Assembly (NCBI GenBank): GCA_037443085.1
Contig: JBBIPA010000002.1
Location: forward strand, 62,001-126,000
Direction of reading: 5' to 3'
DNA length: 64,000 bases
Origin: JBBIPA01 sp037443085
GTDB lineage: Bacteria; Chloroflexota; Dehalococcoidia; GIF9; UBA5629
Under the pieces are notes generated by a model. That model was not told where the DNA came from. It did not search any database and saw nothing but the letters and a program-made list of their open reading frames with translations. Below, in pieces: positions 1 to 8,090 of this stretch (its first letter is position 1; each line of letters begins with the position of its first letter). Position numbers and translations under genes: made by a program.

Positions 1-1
1 G

Positions 2-109
2 GCTCTTAAAGAAATTTCACAGAAAAAGGGCATTTTCTACGACAGTAAGGTGGTAGAAACTTGCTTAATGCTATTCACCCGGAATCGATTCAAATTGGAG
101 CAGGACTAG
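2..109 (+). CDS. C-terminal end of an HD-GYP domain protein (partial)
   Basis: The window opens inside a reading frame that runs 35 codons to a TAG stop. The residues align without gaps to the C-terminus of the HD-GYP protein ending at 3821, with 22 of 35 identical by hand (both begin ALKEI and end FKL.QD). It is therefore the tail of a paralogous HD-GYP protein, a family of cyclic-di-GMP phosphodiesterases and related signalling hydrolases. The catalytic part lies upstream of the window, so nothing can be said about activity. The two paralogues sit in the same orientation with one gene between them. Confidence 0.8.
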   Translation, partial: ALKEISQKKGIFYDSKVVETCLMLFTRNRFKLEQD

Positions 110-275
110 GCAAAAAGCCATTCCGACAGACGTTCTCTTTTACCCCATTACTGCCGCCCAACCAATCTCATCATAATTGACCCGATATCGCAGACTGGGT
201 CAATATCTTTAACCTGGTAGCCGCATATTTTAGCTGCCGTTTTGATGTATAATGCAGGTTAAGGAGGGAGCTGTC

Positions 276-2543
276 ATGGAATATGTATACTCGTTTCACA
301 GCGACTGCGAGGATAAGGCTGTCCTGGGTAACAAGGGAGCCAACCTGGTAACTATGACCAAGCTTGGGCTGCCAGTTCCTGCCGGATTTATTGTCTCTGT
401 TGAGGGATATATTGAATATAAAAAGAGTGGTCGTCTGCCGGAAAAAGAGATCGTGCAGGCACTTGCTGACCTTGAGAAACAAATGCATGGAAAACTGGGT
501 AATGGCCTGAAACTTTCAGTCCGCTCATCGGCGCCGGTATCCATGCCCGGTATGATGGACACCGTGCTCAATATCGGCGGACTGGCTGAGATGAGAACGG
601 CCATAAAGCGCATCTTTGATTCCTGGGATAACCTCCGTGCTGTTGAATACCGCCGCCTCAATAAGATTCCGTCAAATTTAGGCACATCCGCCGTCGTCCA
701 GGCGATGGTATTTGGTAATAAGGATGCTCTGTCCGGGACAGGCGTTGTCTTCAGCCGAAATCCCAGCACCGGAGAGAAGGGGTTATTCGGTGAATATATC
801 GAATGTGCCCAGGGCGAAGATATCGTATCTGGAACCAGAACACCAGTTCCCATTTCCCATCTTCAGTCTGCAATGCCAGATGTATATGAAGAGCTGGTGC
901 AGAAAGCCACCTTCCTTGAGAGACATTTTCGGGATGTGCAGGACATCGAGTTCACTATTGAATCCCGCAAACTCTACATTCTGCAAACCCGGTCGGCGAA
1001 AAGGAGCGGGCAGGCTGCGGTAAAAGTAGCCGTAGATATGGTGCACGAAGGCCTCATCACTCAGGAAGAGGCTATTCTTCGCCTAAGCCCTGACGATCTG
1101 AGGGCGCTTTTGCACAAGCATATCAAGTCTACTCAATCACATGAACCCCTGACCAGAGGTTTGGCTGCAGCGCCGGGCGCCGTAAGTGGCCAGATAGTAT
1201 TTGGTGTGGCTGAAGCTATGAACCTGGCCAGGAAAAGCATTCCTGCCATACTGGTCAGACCGGAAACCAGCCCGGACGATATCCAGGGGATTGCTGCTGC
1301 CGATGGAGTGCTCACATCAAGAGGCGGGCTGACGTCCCATGCCGCTATAGTAACCAGAGCAATGGGCAAACCCTGTATCTGCGGAGCCGAAGACATCGAG
1401 ATAGACCTCAAAAAGGAGCAATTAACCTGCAAAGGACAGACTTTGCGCAGAGGAGACATTATCACCATAGACGGCACCAGCGGTATGGTTTATATCGGCA
1501 CTCTTCCGTTAGAGGAAGGAACCATGATCGAAGAGCTTGAAGAGTTGCTCACCTGGACGGATGGTGCCAAGCGGCTTGGGGTTAGAGCCAATGCCGACGT
1601 ACCGGAGATGGTGGCACAGGCTATCAGGCTCGGCGCCGAAGGCATCGGCCTCTGTCGAACGGAGCGACAATTCAATGGGCCAGAGCGCCTTTCTGCTATC
1701 AGGGAATATATAATGGCAGAGACCGCCGGCCAGAAGGCAGCGGCGCTGGTACATCTCAGCAAGCTTCAAAAAGAGGATTTTGTCGCACTGTTCAAAGAAT
1801 TAAAGGGGCTGCCGATTATCATCAGGCTTCTTGATTTACCGCTCCATGAGTTCCTTCCTTCGGAGGCAGAGACCAAGGACGAGAGGATTAAACAACGCAT
1901 AGCTGAGCTTAAAGAGATTAATCCTATGCTGGGACACCGCGGTGTGCGGGTTGCAGTAACCAACCCCGATATCTACAAAATGCAAATCGAAGCCATAGAG
2001 GCAGCGAAGAAGGAAGTCCCGGCAGACGTCTCCGTTATGATCCCTCAGGTTATCACATCGCGAGAACTGATAATGATCAGGAAAAGCTGTGTTGAAGGTT
2101 CTACTCTCCAGGTAGGAACCATGATGGAAACAGTCCGCGCTTGCATGAGGGCTGGGCGATTAGCCAGAGAGGCAGCCTTTCTTTCTTTTGGTACCAATGA
2201 CCTCACCCAGGCGGTGTTCTCTTTTAGCCGGGAAGATGCCGAAAAGAAATTCCTCTCCACATATCTGGAAATCGGCATTCTCGAGGATAATCCCTTTGGA
2301 ATCATCGATGTTAAAGGTGTGGGGCGGCTTATGGAGACGGCCATATTCTGGGCACGAAGGGCTAAGAAGGACATTCAAATCGGTGTCTGTGGAGAGCAGG
2401 CTGGTGAGCCGCGTTCGATAGCCTTTTTCCACGCAATTAACGTTGACTACGTAAGCTGCAGTCCTTTCCGTGTGCCCATCGCCAAGCTCATTGCAGCACA
2501 GGCAGCCATCAAGCAGAAGGAGCAAGCTGAAGTCAAAGTATAG
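276..2543 (+). CDS. ppdK: Pyruvate, phosphate dikinase, shortened form
   Basis: PPDK interconverts pyruvate, ATP and phosphate with PEP, AMP and pyrophosphate in the cytoplasm, linking glycolysis and gluconeogenesis. The 755 residues show the N-terminal ATP-grasp (KGANL near residue 20, SVRSSAP near 92), the phosphohistidine domain (GGLTSHAAIV, His about 355) and the PEP/pyruvate barrel (CRTERQF, FGTNDLTQ, and CGEQAGEP with the catalytic Cys about 705), ending in the PPDK-typical SPFRVPIA. Bacterial PPDKs are about 870-890 residues. Here MPGMMDTVLNIG runs almost straight into IFDSWDN, so about 100 residues of the ATP-grasp region, including the usual FAYDSYRRF block, are absent with no frameshift. 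The ATG at 276 was chosen because AAGGAGG lies 8 bases upstream; an earlier in-frame ATG at 252 has no such site. A TATAAT at 248-253 may be the -10. Confidence 0.88.
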   Translation: MEYVYSFHSDCEDKAVLGNKGANLVTMTKLGLPVPAGFIVSVEGYIEYKKSGRLPEKEIVQALADLEKQMHGKLGNGLKLSVRSSAPVSMPGMMDTVLNIGGLAEMRTAIKRIFDSWDNLRAVEYRRLNKIPSNLGTSAVVQAMVFGNKDALSGTGVVFSRNPSTGEKGLFGEYIECAQGEDIVSGTRTPVPISHLQSAMPDVYEELVQKATFLERHFRDVQDIEFTIESRKLYILQTRSAKRSGQAAVKVAVDMVHEGLITQEEAILRLSPDDLRALLHKHIKSTQSHEPLTRGLAAAPGAVSGQIVFGVAEAMNLARKSIPAILVRPETSPDDIQGIAAADGVLTSRGGLTSHAAIVTRAMGKPCICGAEDIEIDLKKEQLTCKGQTLRRGDIITIDGTSGMVYIGTLPLEEGTMIEELEELLTWTDGAKRLGVRANADVPEMVAQAIRLGAEGIGLCRTERQFNGPERLSAIREYIMAETAGQKAAALVHLSKLQKEDFVALFKELKGLPIIIRLLDLPLHEFLPSEAETKDERIKQRIAELKEINPMLGHRGVRVAVTNPDIYKMQIEAIEAAKKEVPADVSVMIPQVITSRELIMIRKSCVEGSTLQVGTMMETVRACMRAGRLAREAAFLSFGTNDLTQAVFSFSREDAEKKFLSTYLEIGILEDNPFGIIDVKGVGRLMETAIFWARRAKKDIQIGVCGEQAGEPRSIAFFHAINVDYVSCSPFRVPIAKLIAAQAAIKQKEQAEVKV

Positions 2544-2618
2544 TTTGATGGGCATTCCGCTGTGCTACCATGTACTTTAGCCTGTCACTATGCTTTACTC
2601 TTGATAACGGAAGTCGGC

Positions 2619-3821
2619 ATGGTCAACGTAACACCCAGACTGGCACTGATAACTAGCTCGATTACTGCCGTGAGAGCGAAGTTGGCAGAACGTATCAAAC
2701 TGTTCTACTACATGTGCCTGACGGCAACCCGGCAGCTCCAGGTTCAGTATAAAGCGGCGATTGACAGACTACCGTTCAACAAGCTGGGACTGCTCTGTTA
2801 CCTGTTTGGCTGGATATCTGGACTAATAATGTTGTTCTCGAAGAAGGAAGATAGCTTCGTCCGCTTTCATGCCTGGCAATCCATTGTAACGTTCGGCATA
2901 ATGACAGCATTGGTGGTGTTTCTCAATTTGCTTTCCCCTGCTGAAGATATTGTCCACCTGGCTTTGACGATTGTGTACTGGCTGGTTATTGCCTTCATTG
3001 TGTTCCTGTGGGCTGTGCTCATGCAAAAAGCCTATCAGGGACAGGTCTACGGACTGCCCATGGTCAGCGATGTAGTCTCCGGACTCTCCGGCGTTGAGGC
3101 TAAAAAGAGTCCTCCCCAGAGCCCTGCGGTGGCAATTGAAGAAGTCAGAACCGCGACAGCTGTAGTAGCGACGCCCGCAGAAGAGGGGGTAACCGGACAG
3201 GACACTGACAGACTACGCGGGGTGCTGACCGAAGCAGTGAGGTCCATAGTGACCCTGTGTGAGACCAGAGACCCCTACACCGCTTCTCACCAGCATCGAG
3301 TGGCGCCACTGGCCTGTGCTATTGCCCGGGAGATGGGATTTCCCGAAGACCGTATTGAAGGCATCCGTATTATGAGCGTTATCCATGATATCGGCAAAGT
3401 AGCCGTGCCTGCAGAGATTCTGAGCAAGCCGGGCAAAATAGGCGACTATGAATTCGGCATTATCAAGTCACACCCCAAGGTTGCCTATGATATCCTCAAA
3501 GGTTTAGAATTTCCCTGGCCGGTAGCACAAGCCATACTCCAGCACCATGAGAAATTAAACGGCTCTGGCTATCCCAGCGGGCTTTCCGGAGACGACATCA
3601 TACTCGAGGCGCGGATATTGGCGGTGAGCGATGTGGTTGAAGCCATGTCCGCTCATCGTCCTTACCGACCGGCATTGGGCATAGGAGCCGCCCTCAAGGA
3701 GATTACCAAGAATAAAGGCATACTTTATGATGCCGCTGTCGTCGAAGTCTGCTTGAAGCTTTTCCACCATAAACACTTCAAACTGGATCAGGATGAGGTA
3801 AAAAGCAAATCCTCAAAGTAG
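2619..3821 (+). CDS. Membrane HD-GYP domain phosphohydrolase with N-terminal DUF4870/Tic20-like region
   Basis: A 400-residue signalling protein. Residues about 45-145 hold three hydrophobic segments in a DUF4870/Tic20-like arrangement, including the characteristic DSFVRFHAWQS loop between segments. After a Pro/Ala-rich linker, residues about 205-385 form an HD-GYP domain with HDIGK and HHEKLNGSGYP. The usual Asp in HHExxDGxGYP is Asn here. Known members hydrolyse cyclic-di-GMP or other cyclic dinucleotides. A membrane anchor of this kind implies sensing or localisation at the membrane, which is inference. The ATG at 2619 has a weak GGAAG 5 bases upstream; a GTG at 2562 would add 19 residues without a ribosome site. 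A paralogue ends at 109. Confidence 0.82.
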   Translation: MVNVTPRLALITSSITAVRAKLAERIKLFYYMCLTATRQLQVQYKAAIDRLPFNKLGLLCYLFGWISGLIMLFSKKEDSFVRFHAWQSIVTFGIMTALVVFLNLLSPAEDIVHLALTIVYWLVIAFIVFLWAVLMQKAYQGQVYGLPMVSDVVSGLSGVEAKKSPPQSPAVAIEEVRTATAVVATPAEEGVTGQDTDRLRGVLTEAVRSIVTLCETRDPYTASHQHRVAPLACAIAREMGFPEDRIEGIRIMSVIHDIGKVAVPAEILSKPGKIGDYEFGIIKSHPKVAYDILKGLEFPWPVAQAILQHHEKLNGSGYPSGLSGDDIILEARILAVSDVVEAMSAHRPYRPALGIGAALKEITKNKGILYDAAVVEVCLKLFHHKHFKLDQDEVKSKSSK

Positions 3822-3853
3822 CGGACTCCGGGTACCTTGCCTGTATATAGCAG

Positions 3854-4426
3854 TTATTGTGGCGGTTTGTCCTTGCACTTGACTGCCCGGTAATAACCAC
3901 CATCGGCACAAGCCCTGCAAAAAGTAGCCCCTTCACGAACGACAGCTCTGCCGTCCACCACCCGTTCTCCGCAGGCAGCACATACTGCTCTATCCCTCGG
4001 CGGTCCCGGCAGGTCGTTTTCCGGAATCGTAACCTGTACTTGCTGTAGAATTACCATATCGTCGTATGGAGTTTGGGCAATAGCCCGGATTATTTCCTCC
4101 TTGCCCCCTTTGGTGGAGAAATCCTCTCTGATAGTAGCCCGCACCGCCTTGCCAGTGGGGATGTTCACGAATGTGGCGGCAAACTTGCCATAATCAACGT
4201 GTTTCAGAGAACGCCTCCCCAGAGAGCAGCCGGTAATTGCCTGCACGGCATCGGTCATGCAGCGGTCAATCTCGGCATAAACAATGAGGTCTCGTGTTTT
4301 CCGTGATGGGTCCAGACCCAGCGCACGCATTGCTGCCAGTGTTATCTTGGTGCCCATGGCTATCCCCACGCAAACACCACCGTGGAACTTAGCCGCCACT
4401 TCCAGGTGAGCATCGAAATCTTCCAT
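3854..4426 (-). CDS. FmdE-family protein with C-terminal zinc ribbon
   Basis: A 190-residue protein of the FmdE (formylmethanofuran dehydrogenase subunit E) family. The N-terminal domain carries the family's HGGVCVGIAMG segment and a DRCMTDAVQAITGC segment, with Cys and His likely to bind metal. The C-terminus (about 145-185) has CAACGE and FCRACAD, a TraR-like zinc ribbon. Despite the name, many FmdE homologues occur in bacteria without methanofuran enzymes, where they have been linked to molybdenum or tungsten enzymes. No formylmethanofuran dehydrogenase gene is in this window, so the substrate is unknown. It is transcribed convergently to the HD-GYP gene and divergently from recJ. Confidence 0.78.
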   Translation of the reverse strand: MEDFDAHLEVAAKFHGGVCVGIAMGTKITLAAMRALGLDPSRKTRDLIVYAEIDRCMTDAVQAITGCSLGRRSLKHVDYGKFAATFVNIPTGKAVRATIREDFSTKGGKEEIIRAIAQTPYDDMVILQQVQVTIPENDLPGPPRDRAVCAACGERVVDGRAVVREGATFCRACADGGYYRAVKCKDKPPQ

Positions 4427-4558
4427 ATTTACTTGACCACCCCCAATAATTCTACACCTTTTATGTCAGTGTTGGTGACTACGAGATTGCTGCCAGAGCT
4501 TGCAGCCAGCCACCAGTTATGATATAACACAGCCAGACGTGATGACCAAGGAAACGGT

Positions 4559-6241
4559 TTGAGCCATACCCACTGGAACTTACTGCCACCAGCAGAAAAG
4601 CTAATCAATCTGGACGGTGTGCATCCGCTGGTGGCTCAATTGCTCCACAATCGTGGCATCTCAGACCCCTCCCAGATCGAGCTTTTCCTCAGCAATGACC
4701 GGCGATTAGAAGCTGACCCTTTGCTGCTCCCTGATATGCCCCGGGCGGTTCTCCGGGCTAATCAGGCGCTGTACTCCGGTGAAAAAATTGCCATCTACGG
4801 CGATTTCGATGCCGACGGTATCACTGCCACGGCGCTGCTGACACAGGGAATCTCCGCTCTCGGCGGCAAAGTCATCCCTTATATCCCACGCCGTTCCGCA
4901 GAAGGCTACGGTTTGAAAGCCACGGCGCTGGAAAAGCTGCACCAGCAGGGGGTGAGCCTGGTCATCACCGTGGATACCGGCATCACTGCCACTGCCGAAG
5001 TGGCACATGCCAGGCAACTGGGCATGGACGTCATTGTCACCGACCACCATATCCCCCCCAGCCAGTTGCCCGCGGCCGTTGCCGTGGTCAATCCCAAGAG
5101 AAGTGACTCCTCCTATCCCCGCTTCGACCTTGCCGGCGTGGGTGTTGCCTTCAAATTCCTCCAGGCGCTCATCCCGGACAGAGGTCCGCGGCAGGAAATA
5201 GTGAACAGTACGCTGGACCTGGTAGCTATGGGCACGGTGACCGACATGGTGCCGTTACTCGGCGAGAATCGCTACTGGGTAAAGTCAGGATTGGAACTGC
5301 TCAATAAGACGCAGCGAGTTGGTCTGCAGGAGCTAATGCGCTGTGCCAACTTGCAGCCGGGCAAGCTCGATGCCCAGAGTATCTCTTGGACACTGGGTCC
5401 GCGCATCAACGCCGCCGGCAGAATCGATAATGCCACTACCAGCTACCGGCTGCTGGTGACCGAGAATGTGCAGGAGGCGAGCTTCCTGGCCACGGAGCTG
5501 GAGAAAAAGAATGCCGAGCGCATGAAACAGACCAATGATCTGATGGCTAAAGCCTGCCAGGCAGTCATCGCCGCCGGCGTGGAGCAGCCATTGCTGCTGG
5601 CTGGCGGCGAGGATTATAACTCCGGTGTCATGGGCCTGGTGGCAGGCAGGCTGGCGGAAAAGTATTACCGCCCCGTCATCCTGCTCAAAATCGGGCAGGA
5701 GTTCACCCGGGGCAGCGGGCGCAGCATCGATGAGTTCAACCTGATGGCAGCCCTGGAAGCCTGCAGCGACCTGCTCTCCAACTTCGGCGGGCATACCAAG
5801 GCCGCCGGCTTCAGCGTGCCCACCACTAGCCTGGAGCAGTTCCAGCAAAGAATTCTCAACCTGGCAAAGGAAAAACTGGAGGGGCTTGACCTCAAACCGC
5901 ATGTGGATATCGATGCCGAAGTGTCCCTCTCCGTTTTCAGTGGTGATACATATCAGCAGATGCAGCAACTGGCGCCTTTCGGCAGCGGCAATCCCGAGCC
6001 TGCCTTCCTCAGCCGCAGGGTGGAAGTGCTGGAACAGCGCTTGGTGGGCACTCAGAACGAACATCTCAGGCTGAAGGTGAGGCAGGTGGGAGTTACCTGG
6101 GATGCGATTGGCTTTGGACTGGGAGCCTGCAGCGGCGAGATGACGCCGTACCTGGATATCGTCTATAACCTGGAGCTGAACCGCTGGAACGGCAACGAGA
6201 CGTTGCGGCTCAACCTTATCGACTTTGAACCGTCCAAATGA
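4559..6241 (+). CDS. recJ: Single-stranded-DNA-specific exonuclease RecJ
   Basis: RecJ degrades single-stranded DNA 5' to 3' during recombination and repair. The 560-residue length is standard for the short RecJ. Visible motifs are YGDFDADGITA (DHH motif I), VTDHH (the DHH signature), and in the DHHA1 domain FGGHTKAAGFS. The C-terminal OB-like region (LAPFGSGNPEP) is present. The start is TTG at 4559 with AAGGAAA upstream; TTG starts recur in this genome. It is divergent from the fmdE-like gene, 132 bp away, and convergent with lgt. Confidence 0.93.
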   Translation: MSHTHWNLLPPAEKLINLDGVHPLVAQLLHNRGISDPSQIELFLSNDRRLEADPLLLPDMPRAVLRANQALYSGEKIAIYGDFDADGITATALLTQGISALGGKVIPYIPRRSAEGYGLKATALEKLHQQGVSLVITVDTGITATAEVAHARQLGMDVIVTDHHIPPSQLPAAVAVVNPKRSDSSYPRFDLAGVGVAFKFLQALIPDRGPRQEIVNSTLDLVAMGTVTDMVPLLGENRYWVKSGLELLNKTQRVGLQELMRCANLQPGKLDAQSISWTLGPRINAAGRIDNATTSYRLLVTENVQEASFLATELEKKNAERMKQTNDLMAKACQAVIAAGVEQPLLLAGGEDYNSGVMGLVAGRLAEKYYRPVILLKIGQEFTRGSGRSIDEFNLMAALEACSDLLSNFGGHTKAAGFSVPTTSLEQFQQRILNLAKEKLEGLDLKPHVDIDAEVSLSVFSGDTYQQMQQLAPFGSGNPEPAFLSRRVEVLEQRLVGTQNEHLRLKVRQVGVTWDAIGFGLGACSGEMTPYLDIVYNLELNRWNGNETLRLNLIDFEPSK

Positions 6242-6253
6242 ACCCGCGGGAAA

Positions 6254-7036
6254 CTACTGCGCTGAAGTCTTCCGCCGGTAGAGCCACATCCTGACCAGCA
6301 GCAAGGGTACAGTGACCACCAGCATCAGTATGCCGATTACCTGAGCCTGTTGCAAGCCGAAAAGATAGGGGTGGTCGCCATCCCGGACGAAGCGTATTAG
6401 CAGGTCGCCAGCAGCATAGAAGGCTAAATAGATGAGGAATACCGAGCCCTGCGGCTTGAGCCGGCGGCGCAACGCCCATAGCACCCCGAATGCAGCCAGA
6501 TTCCAGATGATATGGTACATTTGCGTGGGATGGAGTGGCACACCCAGCGGGGCATAGCTGGCAGGGCAGGTATACCCCACCGCCCAGGGGAACGAGGTGG
6601 TCAGCCCATAGCAGCAGCCGTTCAGCACACAGCCCACCCTGCCGATGGCCATGCCCACCAGTGCACCCGGCGATACCAGATCGGCAATCAGCCAGATGGA
6701 TAATTGCTTGATCAGGCAATAGATAATAATTGCCAGAATCACCCCGATTACCGCCCCGTACACCGCCAGTCCTTCAAAGGTGAAAATCTGTGTGGGGTGA
6801 GCAATATAGTAGTCCCACTTATCGATGACATGAATTACCCGCGAGAACACCACCCCGCCGATAACCGCCCAGGCGCCCAAGCTGTAGATATGGTCGTCGG
6901 CAATGCCCACGCGCTTTGCCTCCAACAAGGTGATGGCGATAATCGCGATCACCGCCAGCACCACCATGATGCCATACCATCTCACCTCGATAGGTCCGAT
7001 GTTGAAAGCGATGGGGCTGATATCAATCTCAATCAT
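6254..7036 (-). CDS. lgt: Prolipoprotein diacylglyceryl transferase
   Basis: Lgt moves the diacylglyceryl group from phosphatidylglycerol to the lipobox Cys of prolipoproteins in the cytoplasmic membrane. The 260 residues contain several membrane segments and the family signature as GRVGCVLNGCCYG near residue 140, the variant seen in many Gram-positive and Chloroflexota Lgt proteins instead of the proteobacterial GRIGNFINGE. HPTQMY is conserved. The gene ends 9 bp from ftsY's coding end in the same direction, so the two are likely cotranscribed. Its product would modify lipoproteins such as the one at 11427. Confidence 0.92.
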   Translation of the reverse strand: MIEIDISPIAFNIGPIEVRWYGIMVVLAVIAIIAITLLEAKRVGIADDHIYSLGAWAVIGGVVFSRVIHVIDKWDYYIAHPTQIFTFEGLAVYGAVIGVILAIIIYCLIKQLSIWLIADLVSPGALVGMAIGRVGCVLNGCCYGLTTSFPWAVGYTCPASYAPLGVPLHPTQMYHIIWNLAAFGVLWALRRRLKPQGSVFLIYLAFYAAGDLLIRFVRDGDHPYLFGLQQAQVIGILMLVVTVPLLLVRMWLYRRKTSAQ

Positions 7037-7045
7037 AGTTCTCCC

Positions 7046-7963
7046 TTAGCTGGCAAAAATAGCCTCGACAAATGCCCGTGCCTCAAACGGCGCCATGTCA
7101 TCCACCTGCTCGCCGGTGCCGATATAGGCAATCGGTATTTTAAGCTCATCGCTTATTGCCAGCACGATGCCGCCCTTGGCGGTGCCATCGAGCTTGGTCA
7201 GAAAAATGCCGTTCACCCCCACCGCTTCAGTGAAATTCCTGGCTTGCAGCAAGCCGTTCTGCCCCGTGGTGGCATCCATCACCAGCAACACCTCCTGCGG
7301 GGCCCGGTACTTGCTGGCTACCCGCTGCACCTTTTTTAGCTCCTCCATCAGATTAAACTTGGTATGGAGGCGGCCGGCGGTATCCACGATGACTACCTGA
7401 GCTTGCCGGTTCTGCGCTGCCTGGATAGCGTCGAATACCACCGCTCCGGGGTCGCCGCCGTGCTGATGGGCTACCACCGGCACGCCGATACGCTCGCCCC
7501 ACAGCTTGAGCTGGTCGATAGCCGCCGCTCTGAAGGTATCTGCCGCCGCCAGCACCACCTGCTTTCCTCTATTCCTAAAATCATATGCCAGCTTGGCGAT
7601 GCTGGTGGTCTTCCCTGAGCCGTTGACGCCAACTACCAGGACAATCCGCAGAGCCTCACCATCAGAAACAAGTTTGGCGCCGCTGTCGAAGCTCAGCACT
7701 CTAACCATTTCCTCTTTTAAGGCGGAGCGCACCTGGGCGCTTTCGCTCAGTTTCTCCTCTTTCACCCGCTGCTTTACCCTTTGAATCAACTTGCCCGTGG
7801 TAGCCACGCCGACGTCCGCAGCGATGAGCAGCTCTTCCATCTCGTCCCAGGTTTCGGTTTCTATCTTCGGTCGGTTAAACAGGCTGGCTACCTTGCCAAA
7901 CCAGCTTTCCCGGCTGCGTTTTACCCCTTGCTCTGTCTTGCTCAATAATTCCGGCATAGCCAT
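7046..7963 (-). CDS. ftsY: Signal recognition particle receptor FtsY
   Basis: FtsY is the SRP receptor GTPase that docks ribosome-nascent chain complexes at the membrane. The NG domain is complete: GVNGSGKTTS (G1), DTFRAAA, DTAGR (G3), TKLDGTAKGG (G4 region) and GTGEQVDDM. The protein is about 305 residues and lacks the long acidic A domain of E. coli FtsY, as is usual in Gram-positive and Chloroflexota proteins. The start is uncertain: I chose the ATG at 7963 (MAMPELL); a GTG at 7993 would add 10 residues. It lies upstream of lgt on the same strand. Confidence 0.92.
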   Translation of the reverse strand: MAMPELLSKTEQGVKRSRESWFGKVASLFNRPKIETETWDEMEELLIAADVGVATTGKLIQRVKQRVKEEKLSESAQVRSALKEEMVRVLSFDSGAKLVSDGEALRIVLVVGVNGSGKTTSIAKLAYDFRNRGKQVVLAAADTFRAAAIDQLKLWGERIGVPVVAHQHGGDPGAVVFDAIQAAQNRQAQVVIVDTAGRLHTKFNLMEELKKVQRVASKYRAPQEVLLVMDATTGQNGLLQARNFTEAVGVNGIFLTKLDGTAKGGIVLAISDELKIPIAYIGTGEQVDDMAPFEARAFVEAIFAS

Positions 7964-8090
7964 TCCAAAAAACAATCGCAGGTATCTTAACACATCGATT
8001 TGAGACGGGCAAAAAGGAAGTGGTCACCTCCAATGTTAATGGAGGACTCTAATTGCAGTCATCACTGTTTTCGGGGAAAAGGTCACTACT

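Noticed and set aside
6704..7339. A 211-residue open frame on the plus strand across lgt and ftsY
   Set aside because: It is antisense to two well-conserved genes, has no ribosome site, and its His/Gln-rich composition is that of a shadow frame.
8027..8046. Inverted repeat CCTCCA-ATGTTAA-TGGAGG upstream of ftsY
   Set aside because: Only six base pairs, no T-run and no second copy; likely chance.
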